64,000 nt of DNA from NCBI GenBank assembly GCA_963831105.1, contig CAWHOS010000003.1, forward strand, positions 372,001 to 436,000. The letters are read 5' to 3'. The notes beneath the pieces were generated by a model. The model worked only from the letters and a program-made list of their open reading frames with translations. It was not told the origin of the DNA and did not search any database. The stretch is from DATFQI01 sp963831105 (GTDB lineage Bacteria > Actinomycetota > Thermoleophilia > Solirubrobacterales > Solirubrobacteraceae). This document shows, piece after piece, positions 9,010 to 18,220 of the stretch. The translations under genes and the position numbers were made by a program. The number at the start of each line of letters is the position of its first letter. Position 1 is the stretch's first letter.

Positions 9010-9384
9010 ATGACATCCGAGTGGCGACAGAAGCGCATCGCCCACAACGAAGCCAGCTTCCGCGACATCAACGAGCACCTGGAGGACGGCCTGCGCCAGG
9101 TCCGCCACGCCCCGGAGCTGCAGCAGTTCATCTGCGAGTGCGGCAGCCGTAGCTGCGAGAGCTCGGTGCGCCTCACGTTCGAGGAGTACGAGGCCCTTCG
9201 CCGCGACTCCCGCCGCTTCGCGGTCGTCCCCGGCCACGTATTCCCCGAGACGGAGCGGGTCGTCGCCGGCAACGACCGCTACGAGGTCGTCGAGAAGACG
9301 GGCGCCGCCGTCGAGGTCGCCGACGCGGCCGACCATCGCGAGCTCGGCACCAGCGGACGCCGCAGCCCCGACGCGACGCCCTGA
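9010..9384 (+). CDS. Conserved small Cys-containing protein, function unknown
   Basis: A 124-residue hydrophilic protein. The core FICECGSRSCESSVRLTFEEY has three cysteines (CECGSRSC) that could bind a metal, followed by a conserved-looking RRDSRRFAVVPGHVFPETERVV. There is no signal peptide or TM segment. It lies 4 bp after the phosphatase gene and is probably co-transcribed. I cannot assign a family. Confidence 0.75.
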   Translation: MTSEWRQKRIAHNEASFRDINEHLEDGLRQVRHAPELQQFICECGSRSCESSVRLTFEEYEALRRDSRRFAVVPGHVFPETERVVAGNDRYEVVEKTGAAVEVADAADHRELGTSGRRSPDATP

Positions 9385-9394
9385 CCGGCCTTCG

Positions 9395-10444
9395 CTAGCC
9401 CGACGACCTGGAGCCGACCGGCTTGCGCCGGCGTGAGCCGCCGCTGCTGCCGTTGCCCTCCTCCTTCGCCTCGGGCGCGTCCTGCTCTTCGTCCTCGTCG
9501 TCCGGCGTCGACGCGCCCTCCTCGATCTCCTCGAGGTCCGAGTACTCGCGCCCCTCGTCGTAGGCGTCGTCGTGGGACTCGACCAGCTCGCCGTCCTCGA
9601 TCACGCCGCGCCAGGCGCCGGTCTCGAGCTCGCTCATCTCGATGAACGCCTTGAAGCGGTGCAGGTCGGCGCGCGCGGCGCGCTTGACGTGGCGCATGCC
9701 CCGCGCGGCCTTCTCGATCAGCGAGCCGGGGGCGACGTCGAAGCTCAGCTCGATGCGCGTGAGCCGGGGCGCGAGCTCGTGGAACGTCACGACGCCCGTG
9801 TGGGAGATGCCCTGCGACACCTTCCACTTGATCCGCTCGTCGGGCCGCTGGGTCTCGATCTTGGCCTCGAACTGCTTCGTCTTGCCCCAGATCTTCGTCG
9901 CGAACGAGACCGTGCACTCGTCCTCCTGCGTGACGCGCGTGACGCGGTGCATGAACTCGGGCCAGTCCTCGAACTGGGTCCACTGGTTGTAGGCGGTCTC
10001 CAGCGGCACGGCCACGTCGACGTGCTGCTGCACGGGCATGCGACGGCCCTTGCCGACACCCGGCATGCCGCCCTTTCCGCCGCCCCCGCCGTCGCCGCCG
10101 AGCCCTGGGATCAGGCCGCTCGCGGCCTCCTTGACCAGGCCGCCGGCGCCGCCGGCCTCGTCGACCTTCTCGCTGACGGCGTCCTTGAGCTGGGAACCCA
10201 CGCGATCGCCGACCTTCGACGCGGCGTTCTCGGCCGCCTTCGCGGGCTTCAGCGACGGCCGCCCGCCGCCGCGCATGACGCTGACGCCCTTCCTCGCGAG
10301 CGGCGCGGCCGCGGCGAGCCCGACGCCCGCCGCGACCCCCTTGGCGCCAGACAGGGGACCCCCGCTCGCCTTCGACGACTTGCCGCCTCCGACGTTCTCG
10401 ACGACGCTTCCGAGCGCGTCCCGCACGGTGTCGCTCACAGCCAT
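9395..10444 (-). CDS. SRPBCC (polyketide cyclase/START-like) protein with long tails
   Basis: A 349-residue protein. The middle (about 135-285) is an SRPBCC lipid-binding fold: VQQHVDVAVPLETAYNQWTQFEDWPEFM, WGKTKQFEAKIETQRPDERI, FHELAPRLTRIEL. The N-terminal 130 residues are Gly/Ala/Lys-rich with amphipathic helices (AAENAASKVGDRVGSQLKDAV); the C-terminal 60 residues are acidic and disordered. Similar proteins occur widely in actinobacteria without a defined ligand. It follows the MscS-like gene with a 2-nt gap, so they should share a transcript. Confidence 0.85.
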   Translation of the reverse strand: MAVSDTVRDALGSVVENVGGGKSSKASGGPLSGAKGVAAGVGLAAAAPLARKGVSVMRGGGRPSLKPAKAAENAASKVGDRVGSQLKDAVSEKVDEAGGAGGLVKEAASGLIPGLGGDGGGGGKGGMPGVGKGRRMPVQQHVDVAVPLETAYNQWTQFEDWPEFMHRVTRVTQEDECTVSFATKIWGKTKQFEAKIETQRPDERIKWKVSQGISHTGVVTFHELAPRLTRIELSFDVAPGSLIEKAARGMRHVKRAARADLHRFKAFIEMSELETGAWRGVIEDGELVESHDDAYDEGREYSDLEEIEEGASTPDDEDEEQDAPEAKEEGNGSSGGSRRRKPVGSRSSG

Positions 10445-10446
10445 GG

Positions 10447-11190
10447 TCAGGCTCCGGCGGTCGTGGTGGGCCGGCTGACGGGCACCTCGGTCCGGCGCCG
10501 CTGGTGCAGCTCGTCGCGCTGCTCGCGGCCCTGGCGATAGGCGTCCTCGAGCAGGCGGCCCGCGACGTCGCGGCCACCGAGGCCGAACGCGATCGCCATC
10601 CCGAGCGCCACCGATCCGAGCAGGGCGATGTAGGTGATCTCGACGATCGCCGGCGCGATATTGAGCTGGTCGAGGATCATGAAGGTCGCGATGCCCATGA
10701 TCAGGACGGGCGCCGCGGAGGCGGCGATCTTCCCGGTGGCGGTGCCGCCGAGTGTCCGCGAGACGAGGCCGCTGACGGCGGCGGCGACAGCTCCCGCCAC
10801 CACGAAGATCAGGATCGCGACGACGACGTTCGGGAGGTAGGCGGCGATCGACTGCAGGAAGTTGTCCAGCGCGGTGATGCCGAGCTGGGAGACGGCGATC
10901 GCGATCGCGCCGAGGAACAGGAACCAGAACGCGATCGTGCCGATGATCTCGCTCGGCCGGGCGTCCGGCACGACACGATCGACATAGGGGCCCGCGGATC
11001 CGCCGCTCAGCGCGCGGTCGATGCCGACGCCCTGGAGGGCCTTCACGAGCAGGGCCTTGACCGCGCGGGCGATCAGCCAGCCGATCAGCAGGATGATGAG
11101 GAACCCGACGAGCCGTGGCAGGAATGCGACGAACTCGTCGAGGCCGCGCTGCAGTGAATCGCCGATCTCGACGGCACCGATGAGCTGCAT
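10447..11190 (-). CDS. MscS-like TM-helix protein
   Basis: A 247-residue membrane protein with about five hydrophobic segments. LPRLVGFLIILLIGWLIARAVKALLVKALQGVGID is the conserved TM-helix repeat of MscS-related proteins, and FGLGGRDVAGRLLEDAY is the usual end of the pore-proximal region; the cytoplasmic MscS beta domain is missing. The ATG at 11190 follows AAGGAG and is preferred to an upstream in-frame ATG. Likely a small membrane channel or scaffold in osmotic stress. Confidence 0.85.
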   Translation of the reverse strand: MQLIGAVEIGDSLQRGLDEFVAFLPRLVGFLIILLIGWLIARAVKALLVKALQGVGIDRALSGGSAGPYVDRVVPDARPSEIIGTIAFWFLFLGAIAIAVSQLGITALDNFLQSIAAYLPNVVVAILIFVVAGAVAAAVSGLVSRTLGGTATGKIAASAAPVLIMGIATFMILDQLNIAPAIVEITYIALLGSVALGMAIAFGLGGRDVAGRLLEDAYRQGREQRDELHQRRRTEVPVSRPTTTAGA

Positions 11191-11337
11191 GGGATCGCTC
11201 CTTCTTGGGGCGGAAGTGGCGCCCAGAGCTTTGCGAGCGGGAGCGGCTCTCAAACAGGCACGCGTCCGGGCGTCAGAGGAAGATCACCGTGTGGAAATCG
11301 ATGTAACCCGGCGGCCCCTCGGGTCGTCGGGCAGGTC

Positions 11338-11928
11338 GTGAGCACGAATCCGCCCCCGTCCCCGGCGCAGGAGATCGACGATGCAGAGCTCGTCCGGCGC
11401 ACCGCGCGCGGGGAGCTGGGCGCGTTCGGGCAGCTCGTCGACCGCCATCGGCCGGTGGTCGTGCGGGTGGCGGCGCGGATCGTCGGCTCCGACGAGGCCG
11501 AGGACGTCAGCCAGGACGCGTTCCTGCGCGCGTTCCATCGCCTGCACCACTTCCGCGGCGATGCGCCGTTCCGGGCGTGGCTGCTGCGGATCACGCACAA
11601 CGCGGCGCTCGACCATCTCGGGCGCCGGCGCCCCGAGCCCGTGGACCCCGAGACGCTCGACGGCGTGGAGCAGAGCCCGTCGCGCCAGCCGGCCGAGCGT
11701 CTGGAGGTGCGCGAGCGGATCGAGCGCCTGGAGCGCAAGCTGCACGGGCTCTCGCTCCAGCACCGGACGGTGCTGGTGTTGCGCGACGCCGAGGGCCTCA
11801 GCTACGAGGAGATCGCCGCGATCACCGACGCGCCGGTCGGCAGCGTGAAGGGCCGCCTGCACCGGGCGCGGAGCGAGTTCATCGAGATGCTCCGCGCCAA
11901 TACCTACGACTGGGAGCTGCCGCGATGA
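11338..11928 (+). CDS. ECF-type RNA polymerase sigma factor
   Basis: A 196-residue sigma factor with region 2 (LVDRHRPVVVRVAARIVG, EDVSQDAFLRAFHRLHHFRG, FRAWLLRITHNAALDHLGRRR) and region 4 (LSLQHRTVLVLRDAEGLSYEEIAAITDAPVGSVKGRLHRARSEF). It starts at GTG 11338. Its stop overlaps the next ORF as ATGA, and that ORF overlaps an MscS-like gene, giving a three-gene coupled operon. There is no classic zinc-binding anti-sigma factor; the 79-residue neighbour may fill that role. Confidence 0.93.
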   Translation: MSTNPPPSPAQEIDDAELVRRTARGELGAFGQLVDRHRPVVVRVAARIVGSDEAEDVSQDAFLRAFHRLHHFRGDAPFRAWLLRITHNAALDHLGRRRPEPVDPETLDGVEQSPSRQPAERLEVRERIERLERKLHGLSLQHRTVLVLRDAEGLSYEEIAAITDAPVGSVKGRLHRARSEFIEMLRANTYDWELPR

Positions 11929-12164
11929 GCGAGCCGTCCGATCCTTCCCTCGAGCCGGCGGAGTCGCGCGCTGTGGAGCTGTTGCGCCTGGTCGGCAGCC
12001 AGACGCCGAGCGTCAGCTCGCGCTTCACCACCGAGCTCGTCGAGCGCGCGCGCCGCCAGCGCGCCGTGGCGGTGCCGCTGCGGGCGATAGGTGGCCTCGT
12101 GGGGGCGATCGCCTCCGCGCTCGTTGCCGCAGCCAGGACCGGTCGAGGGGCGGGACGACCGTGA
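11925..12164 (+). CDS. Small membrane-associated protein after the ECF sigma factor
   Basis: A 79-residue protein starting at the ATGA overlap with the sigma factor. The first half is acidic (EPSDPSLEPAESRAVELLRLVG), then comes RFTTELVERARRQRAVAVP and a hydrophobic segment (residues about 55-73, IGGLVGAIASALVAAA) followed by an Arg-rich tail. Position and topology resemble a minimal anti-sigma factor, but the HxxxCxxC zinc motif is absent. Function inferred only from position. Confidence 0.75.
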   Translation: MSEPSDPSLEPAESRAVELLRLVGSQTPSVSSRFTTELVERARRQRAVAVPLRAIGGLVGAIASALVAAARTGRGAGRP

Positions 12165-12970
12165 TCGCCTCCGTCATCGGGCGCGCCGGGGATCAACTCG
12201 GCGACGCCCTCCCGCGTGTCGCCGGCGCTCTGCTGCTGCTCGTCGTCGGGTTGCTGGCGGCGGTCGTGCTCGGCCGGCTCACGCGGCGCGCGCTCGTCCG
12301 CGCGGGCCTCGACCGCTTCGCGGACCGCTCGGGCACCAGCGAGCTGCTCGGCGAGGCGGGCCTCTCGAACTCGCTCTCCGCGCTGATCGGAACGGCCGTC
12401 CGGCTGACGATCGTGGTGGTCGCGGTCTTCGCCTCGCTCACGCTGCTCGGCCTCGCCTTCCTGAGCGACTCGCTCAACGAGGGCATCCTCTACATCCCGC
12501 GGTTGCTCGTCGCGCTCGCGCTCGTGCTGATCGGCGTGGTCCTCGGCGCTTTCGCGCGCGCCTGGCTGGACCGGACCTCGGCGCAGCTCGACTTCCCGGT
12601 CGCGATCGGGCCGGTCGTGCAGGTGCTCATCGTCGTCCTGTTCGGGCTCTGCGCGGCCGTTCAGGCCGGCGTCACCGTCGCGCCGCTGACCGCGATCGCG
12701 ATCGTGCTCCTGGCGGCGTGCGCCCTGACGCTCGCGCTGGCGTTCGGACTCGGGGCGCGCGAGATGGCGCGCTCCCTGACCAGCGGGCGCTATGCGCGCG
12801 CCGACTTCGAGGTCGGGCAGACGATCCGCGTCGGCGACGTGCGCGGCGAGATCGTCAGCATCGAGGCGGCCGCGACGACGCTCAAGGCGGGCGACGAGAC
12901 GATCCGCCTCCCCAACAGCCTGCTCGTCGAGCGGATGGTGGTCATCGAGGCGGCGGAGCCGACGATGTAA
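12161..12970 (+). CDS. MscS-like membrane protein
   Basis: A 269-residue protein, GTG start overlapping the previous stop as GTGA. Five TM segments are followed by LALAFGLGAREMARSLTSGRYARADFEVGQTIRVGDVRGEIVSIEAAATTL, which contains the MscS beta-domain entry (VGQTIRVGDVRGEIVSI) that the 10447-11190 paralogue lacks, ending with IRLPNSLLVERMVVIE. It should form a small mechanosensitive channel. Its coupling to the ECF sigma gene suggests envelope or osmotic stress control. Confidence 0.88.
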   Translation: MIASVIGRAGDQLGDALPRVAGALLLLVVGLLAAVVLGRLTRRALVRAGLDRFADRSGTSELLGEAGLSNSLSALIGTAVRLTIVVVAVFASLTLLGLAFLSDSLNEGILYIPRLLVALALVLIGVVLGAFARAWLDRTSAQLDFPVAIGPVVQVLIVVLFGLCAAVQAGVTVAPLTAIAIVLLAACALTLALAFGLGAREMARSLTSGRYARADFEVGQTIRVGDVRGEIVSIEAAATTLKAGDETIRLPNSLLVERMVVIEAAEPTM

Positions 12971-13001
12971 CTCCTGCGCGACCCGCGTCGTCCGGAAGGG
13001 C

Positions 13002-13655
13002 GTGGACGCAACTCATTCCCAAGACCGCGACCAGACGGTACGCCGCCATCTGCCGCTCGCCCGCAGCCTCGCCCATCGCTACTGGCACTCCGGGGAGCCG
13101 ATCGAGGACCTCGAGCAGGTCGCCTGCATCGGGCTCCTGAACGCGATCGACCGCTTCGATCCTGACCAGGGCACCCGTTTCAGCACCTTCGCGGTGCCGA
13201 CGATCCTGGGTGAGCTCCGCCAGCATTTCCGCGACCGCACCTGGGCACTCCGCCCGCCGCGCAGGCTGCAGGAGCTGAGCGTGCGGGTCCAGCACGCCCG
13301 CGACGACCTGGCGCCCTCGCTCGGGCGGGAGCCGACGGTCGCCGAGCTGTCGAATCGCCTGTGCGCCGCGCAGGAACTGGTCCTGCAGGCGCTGGAGATC
13401 GGCGCCGCGCGCCATGCGGTCCCGCTCGACGGAGCGTGGTCGGCCGACGACGACGGCTACGCGCGTGCCGAGGACCGCGCCCTGCTCGTCTCGCTGCTCC
13501 GCGCTCTGAGCCCCCAGGACGCCGAGATCGTCCTCTTGCGCTTCCGCGAGGAGCTCACCCAGGACGCGATCGCGCGGCGGGTCGGCGTCTCGCAGATGCA
13601 CGTCTCGCGCGTGCTGTGCCGCAGCCTGGTCCGCATGCGCGACGCGGCCATGTAG
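13002..13655 (+). CDS. SigB/SigF-type RNA polymerase sigma factor
   Basis: A sigma factor of about 217 residues. Region 2 (ARSLAHRYWHSGEPIEDLEQVACIGLLNAIDRFDPDQGTRFSTFAVPTILGELRQHFRD), region 3 (RPPRRLQELSVRV, REPTVAELSNRL) and region 4 (LSPQDAEIVLLRFREELTQDAIARRVGVSQMHVSRVL) are complete. This is the general-stress/sporulation SigB-F-G architecture, controlled in relatives by RsbU-like PP2C phosphatases such as the one at 7176. The GTG start at 13002 has GGAAGG too close in front, so the N-terminus is uncertain by some residues. Confidence 0.88.
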   Translation: MDATHSQDRDQTVRRHLPLARSLAHRYWHSGEPIEDLEQVACIGLLNAIDRFDPDQGTRFSTFAVPTILGELRQHFRDRTWALRPPRRLQELSVRVQHARDDLAPSLGREPTVAELSNRLCAAQELVLQALEIGAARHAVPLDGAWSADDDGYARAEDRALLVSLLRALSPQDAEIVLLRFREELTQDAIARRVGVSQMHVSRVLCRSLVRMRDAAM

Positions 13656-13687
13656 CCACGGCGCCGGCGGCCCCATACGATCGGCAG

Positions 13688-15037
13688 ATGCCCGAGCCGA
13701 CGAAGTTCCTGCTCTCAGAGGCAGACGTCCCCAGCCGCTGGATCAACCTGCTCCCCGACCTCCCGGGCGAGCCGCTCCCACCCCTGAGCCCGGCGACCGG
13801 GCAGCCCGCGGGGCCGGACGACCTGACGCCGATCTTCCCCATGGGGCTGATCGCGCAGGAGGTCTCGATGGAGCCCGAGGTCGAGATCCCGGAGGAGGTC
13901 CGCGAGGCCTACGGCCTGTGGCGCCCGACGCCGCTGTACCGCGCCCGCAGGCTCGAGGCGGCGCTCGGCACGCCGGCGCACATCTACTACAAGTACGAGG
14001 GCGTCTCCCCGGCCGGCTCGCACAAGCCCAACACCGCCATCCCGCAGGCGTACGAGAACGCAAAGGCCGGGATCAAGAAGCTGTCGACCGAGACCGGCGC
14101 CGGCCAGTGGGGCTCCTCGCTCGCCTTCGCCTGCTCGCTGTTCGGACTCGAGTGCGAGGTCTTCATGGTCGGCTCCAGCTACGACCAGAAGCCGTACCGG
14201 CGCTCGATGATGCAGACCTGGGGCGCGACCGTGCATCGCTCGCCGAGCGACCTCACGCAGTCCGGCCGCTCGCAGTCCGAGCACCCCACCGGGTCGCTCG
14301 GGATCGCGATCTCCGAGGCCGTCGAGGTCGCCGCCCAGGACCCGGACTGCAACTACTCGCTCGGCTCGGTGCTCAACCACGTGCTGCTGCACCAGACCGT
14401 GATCGGGCAGGAGGCGATCCTGCAGATGGAGCTGGCGGGCGAGGAGCCCGACGTGATCGTCGGCTGCGTCGGCGGCGGCTCCAACTTCGCCGGGCTCGTG
14501 TTCCCGTTCCTGCGCAAGAAGACGACCGCGCGGATCGTCGCCGCCGAGCCCGCCGCGTGCCCGACCCTGACCCGCGGCGTCTATCGCTACGACTTCGGCG
14601 ACACCGTCGGGCTGACCCCGCTGATGCCGATGTACACGCTCGGGCACGACTTCGTCCCGGCGCCCGTGCACGCCGGAGGCCTGCGCTACCACGGCGACGC
14701 GCCGATGCTCTGCGGGCTCGTGAAGGCGGGCGCGATCGAGGCGCGCGCGTTCAAGCAGAACGAGACCTTCGCGGCGGCCGTGCAGTTCGCGCGCAGCGAG
14801 GGGATCATCCCCGCGCCCGAGCCGGCCCACGCGATCCGGGCGGTGATCGAGGAGGCCGAGGCGGCCAAGCAGGCGGGCGAGGCGCGCGTGATCCTGTTCG
14901 GCCTCTGCGGCCACGGCCACTTCGACCTCGCCGCCTACGAGGCGTTCCTGGCGGGGACGCTCGAGGATCCCGAGTTCTCGGAGGCCGACATGGAGGCGGC
15001 GCTGGCCCGGCTGCCGGACGCGCCCGCGATCGCCTGA
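13688..15037 (+). CDS. trpB: Tryptophan synthase beta chain, TrpB2 type
   Basis: A 449-residue PLP enzyme condensing indole with serine. The PLP Lys is in SHKPNTAIPQAYENA, the catalytic Glu in TETGAGQWGSSLAF, and the phosphate loop is CVGGGSNFAG. The N-terminal PTKFLLSEADVPSRWINLLPDLP and the length are typical of the TrpB2 branch rather than the TrpB1 partner of TrpA. No trpA or other trp genes are nearby. TrpB2 can act as an indole-salvage enzyme or with serine/phosphoserine substrates. Confidence 0.94.
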   Translation: MPEPTKFLLSEADVPSRWINLLPDLPGEPLPPLSPATGQPAGPDDLTPIFPMGLIAQEVSMEPEVEIPEEVREAYGLWRPTPLYRARRLEAALGTPAHIYYKYEGVSPAGSHKPNTAIPQAYENAKAGIKKLSTETGAGQWGSSLAFACSLFGLECEVFMVGSSYDQKPYRRSMMQTWGATVHRSPSDLTQSGRSQSEHPTGSLGIAISEAVEVAAQDPDCNYSLGSVLNHVLLHQTVIGQEAILQMELAGEEPDVIVGCVGGGSNFAGLVFPFLRKKTTARIVAAEPAACPTLTRGVYRYDFGDTVGLTPLMPMYTLGHDFVPAPVHAGGLRYHGDAPMLCGLVKAGAIEARAFKQNETFAAAVQFARSEGIIPAPEPAHAIRAVIEEAEAAKQAGEARVILFGLCGHGHFDLAAYEAFLAGTLEDPEFSEADMEAALARLPDAPAIA

Positions 15038-15049
15038 CAGCGCCTTCGG

Positions 15050-15959
15050 ATGACTCCGACGACGATGCGAGCGGTTGTGCTGCGCGCCGCCGGCGGGCCT
15101 GAGCAGCTCGTCGTCGAGCAGGTCGCGACACCTCCGCCGCGCGACGGAGAGGTGCTCGTTCGCGTCCACGCGGCGGCGCTCACGCGCGACGAGCTCGAGT
15201 GGGCCGTCGACCGGCTCCCGGCGATCCCCTCCTACGAGCTGTCCGGCGTGGTCGTCGCCCTCGGCCCCGGCGTCGACGGCGTGGCCGTCGGTGACGAGGT
15301 GTACGGAATGACCGCGTTCGACCGCGACGGGGTCGCCGCCGACTACGCCGCGATCCCGACCGAGCTGCTCGCGCCGAAGCGCGTGCGCTCAGCCACCCCG
15401 AGACGGCGGCCGTGCCGCTCGCGGCGCTCAGCGCCTGGCAGGGGCTGTTCGACCACGGCGGGCTCGCCGCGGGCGAGCGGATGCTCATTCACGGGGCCGC
15501 CGGCGGTGTCGGCCAGTTCGCCACGCCGTTGGCAGCCCGCCACGGCGCCCACGTGACCGCGACGACGTCCGCACGCGGCGTGGAGCGCGCACGGGAGCTC
15601 GGCGCCGACGTCGTCATCGACCACACGGCCGGGCCATGGGACGCGGGCCTCGACCCCGTCGACCTCGTCTTCGCACCGCGGGTGGCGAGAGGCTCGCCCG
15701 CTCCCCCGCCGTGGTGCACGAGGGTGGCCGGCTCGTCTCGGTGGCCGAGGAGCCGCCGCAGGCGAGCGGAATCACCAGCGTGTACTTCGTGGTGGAGCCC
15801 AACCGGATGCAGCTGGCGCAGGTCGCGGCGCTACTCGACGGCGGATCGCCGCCGCCTGCGATCGATTCCGTATTCGCACTCGAGGACGCCGTGAGCGCCT
15901 TCGAGCGCAGCATGGCCGCCGATAAGCGCGGGAAGGTCGTGCTCGAGGTGGCGCGCTGA
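15050..15959 (+). pseudogene. Zinc-less MDR alcohol dehydrogenase/quinone oxidoreductase, two frameshifts
   Basis: Three consecutive frames together encode an NADP-dependent medium-chain reductase of about 303 residues: MRAVVLRAAGGPEQLVVEQV, then PLAALSAWQGLFDHGGLAAGERMLIHGAAGGVGQFATPLA (the Rossmann GxxGGVG), then GGRLVSVAEEPP to KRGKVVLEVAR. Each junction is explained by one missing base: near 15380 (AAG-CCG reads AAGCG) and near 15673 (TTC-GAC reads TTCGC). Either a young pseudogene or two consensus errors. It ends at a bidirectional terminator. Confidence 0.85.
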
Positions 15960-15963
15960 GAAG

Positions 15964-15987
15964 AAACGCCCCATTTGCGGGGCGTTT
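15964..15987. terminator. Bidirectional hairpin terminator
   Basis: AAACGCCCC (15964-15972), loop ATTTGC, GGGGCGTTT (15979-15987): a perfect 9-bp stem whose A/T ends supply a U-run on both strands. It lies between the end of the dehydrogenase (+) and the 3' end of tRNA-Thr (-), and so can terminate both. Confidence 0.85.
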
Positions 15988-16002
15988 GGCGAACCAAGCC
16001 GA

Positions 16003-16075
16003 AGCCGCCGAGCGGACTCGAACCGCTGACCCCTTCATTACGAGTGAAGTGCTCTACCAGCTGAGCTACGGCGGC
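16003..16075 (-). tRNA. tRNA-Thr (anticodon CGT)
   Basis: On the minus strand a 73-nt cloverleaf runs from GCCGCCG (16075-16069) to its perfect 7-bp partner CGGCGGC plus discriminator T at 16003. The D-arm contains AGCTCAGCTGGTAGAGC, the anticodon stem-loop is CTTCA-CTCGTAA-TGAAG with anticodon CGT, and the T-arm is GCGGTTCGAGTCCGC. It decodes ACG (Thr). CCA is not encoded. A bidirectional terminator follows. Confidence 0.95.
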
Positions 16076-16201
16076 GGGGCGGCCCCAGGATAGCTCGGTC
16101 CGCCAGACTCGGCGGGTGTCACCACGCGCCGAGCGGCATCGAGCGGCCCGGTCCGGGTCCCGCTCGAGCTCGATCTCACCGTCGCGGACGTCCTGCGCGC
16201 C

Positions 16202-18064
16202 GTGCGCGACGACGCGCGCCCGTTCGCGCTGGTCGGAGAGTGGGCGGACTCGCGGGCGATCGTGAGCTCGAACCCGGTCCGCGTCGTCGAGGGGGCCGCG
16301 GCGCTCGACGTGCTCGACGGGACGGGCGCCTGCGGCGAAGGGGTGTGCGGCGGCTGGTTCGGCTACCTGGGCTACGGGCTCGGGGCGGCGATCGAGCGGC
16401 TGCCCCCGCCACCGCCCCGGCCGGTCCCGCTGCCGGTCGCGAGCCTCGGGTTCTACGACCACGTGTGGCGGCAGGACCAGGCCGGCGCGTGGTGGTTCGA
16501 GGCGCTCGACGAGCGGGCGCTGCCACGGCTGGAGCGCCTGCGGGCCCGGGCGTTCGAGCTGTCGGACCTCGAGCCGGCGCCGGGCGCGCTCGGGCGCCAC
16601 GTGGCGGCCGTCGCGGAGTGCGTGGAGCGGATCGCCGCCGGGGAGCTGTTCCAGGCCAACGTCACGCTGCGCCTGGAGGGCTCCTTCCAGGGCGACGCCG
16701 CCGAGGCGTTCCTCGCGGGCGCCGCCGCGCTCGAGCCGCGCCACGGCGCGTTCGTCGACCTCGGCGCGGGCCGCGCCGTCCTCTCCTTCTCGCCCGAGCT
16801 GTTCCTGCGCCGCCGCGGCGACGAGGTCGTCACCTCGCCGATCAAGGGCACCGCGCCGCGCGCCGCGGGCGCCGATGCGCTGCTGGCCTCCGCCAAGGAC
16901 GCGGCGGAGCACGTGATGATCGTCGACCTCTCGCGCAACGACCTGGGACGCGTCGCCCGCTGGGGCAGCGTCGAGCCCGGCGCGATCCGCGCCGAGCCGC
17001 ACCCCGGCCTGTGGCATCTCGTCACCGACGTGCGCGCGCGCCTGCGCGAGGGGACGACCGACGCCGACCTGGTGCGCGCCGCGTTCCCGCCCGGCTCGGT
17101 CACCGGCGCGCCGAAGATCCAGGCGCTGAAGGTGATCGCCGACCTCGAGGGCTCCCAGCGCGAGGCCTACACGGGCGCGATCGGCTTCGCGAGCCCGCAC
17201 GCGGGGCTGCAGCTCAACGTCGCCATCCGCACGCTCGAGCTGGCGGGCGGCCGCGCCTGGCTCGGCTGCGGCGGCGGCATCGTGGCCGACTCGGACCCGC
17301 AGGCGGAGCTGCGCGAGGCGCTCGGCAAGGTCGCGCCGATCGCCCGCGCGCTCGGCGCCCGCGTGCCCGAGCCCGTTGCGGTCACACCCACCGCGCCGCC
17401 GCCGCGCTGGCCGCGGCGGCCCGACCCCGCGCGCGGGCTGCTGGAGACGATCGCCGTCCGCGACGGCCGGCCCGTCGAGGCCGAGCGCCACCTGGCGCGG
17501 CTGGCCGCCTCCGCCCGCGCCCTCTACGGCATCGACGCGGGCGTGGAGCTGCCGGCCGAGGCGCCGGACGGACGGCTGCGGGTCCTGCTGGCGCCGGACG
17601 GCGAGGTCGCGGTCGAGTCCCTCGCGGAGCCCGCCGCGGCCACCGAGGTCGCGCTCGAGCCGCGCTCGCTGGCCGGCGGCCTGGGGCCGCACAAGTGGCT
17701 CGACCGCCCGCAGGACCCCGCGTGGCTGGCCGTCGACCTCGACGGCGCCGTGCTCGAGGCGGCGTGGGCGAACGTCTGGATCGAGGACGGCGAGGGCGCC
17801 CTGCTGACCCCGCCGGCCGACGGGCGCATCCTGCCCGGGATCACGCGCGAGCGGATGCTCAGGGCGGGCGGGTTCACATTCCGCGAGGCCGCGCTGACCC
17901 TCGCCGACCTGGAGTCCGCCCCCGCGATCCTGCTGAGCTCCTCCGTCCGGCTCGTCACGCCCGCCGGAGTCGGTCGCCCGCCGTCCGGGAGGGCGCGCGA
18001 GCTGGCCGCACGGCTGCGCGAAGACCCCGCAATCTCCACGAAAACGCGGTCGTACATTCGCTGA
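16202..18064 (+). CDS. pabB: Aminodeoxychorismate synthase I / lyase fusion (PabB-PabC)
   Basis: A 620-residue fusion for p-aminobenzoate synthesis (folate). Residues about 1-385 form the chorismate-binding PabB half (ELFQANVTLRLEG, SFSPELFLRR, TSPIKGTAPR, FPPGSVTGAPKIQALKVI, LNVAIRTL, GGGIVADSDP). Residues about 400-620 form a class-IV aminotransferase PabC half (ARGLLETIAVRDGRPVEAERHL, GPHKWLDRP, ILPGITRERML). PIKGT marks PabB rather than TrpE. The GTG at 16202 is the first in-frame start, but a conserved-looking LELDLTVADVLRAV lies in frame just upstream, so the true N-terminus may be longer. Confidence 0.9.
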   Translation: MRDDARPFALVGEWADSRAIVSSNPVRVVEGAAALDVLDGTGACGEGVCGGWFGYLGYGLGAAIERLPPPPPRPVPLPVASLGFYDHVWRQDQAGAWWFEALDERALPRLERLRARAFELSDLEPAPGALGRHVAAVAECVERIAAGELFQANVTLRLEGSFQGDAAEAFLAGAAALEPRHGAFVDLGAGRAVLSFSPELFLRRRGDEVVTSPIKGTAPRAAGADALLASAKDAAEHVMIVDLSRNDLGRVARWGSVEPGAIRAEPHPGLWHLVTDVRARLREGTTDADLVRAAFPPGSVTGAPKIQALKVIADLEGSQREAYTGAIGFASPHAGLQLNVAIRTLELAGGRAWLGCGGGIVADSDPQAELREALGKVAPIARALGARVPEPVAVTPTAPPPRWPRRPDPARGLLETIAVRDGRPVEAERHLARLAASARALYGIDAGVELPAEAPDGRLRVLLAPDGEVAVESLAEPAAATEVALEPRSLAGGLGPHKWLDRPQDPAWLAVDLDGAVLEAAWANVWIEDGEGALLTPPADGRILPGITRERMLRAGGFTFREAALTLADLESAPAILLSSSVRLVTPAGVGRPPSGRARELAARLREDPAISTKTRSYIR

Positions 18065-18220
18065 TCCACCCTCAGGTGCATTGCGGTGCTTCACGAACGC
18101 CGCATACGCTCAGCCGAAGGCGCGCCACGAGGGCCGCCCCAAGAGGCGAAGAAGGATCCAGATTGACCAAGCGGGGACCACGGACGGTCGACCGCCCGGT
18201 GCGCCGGGAGGTCGGCGCGC

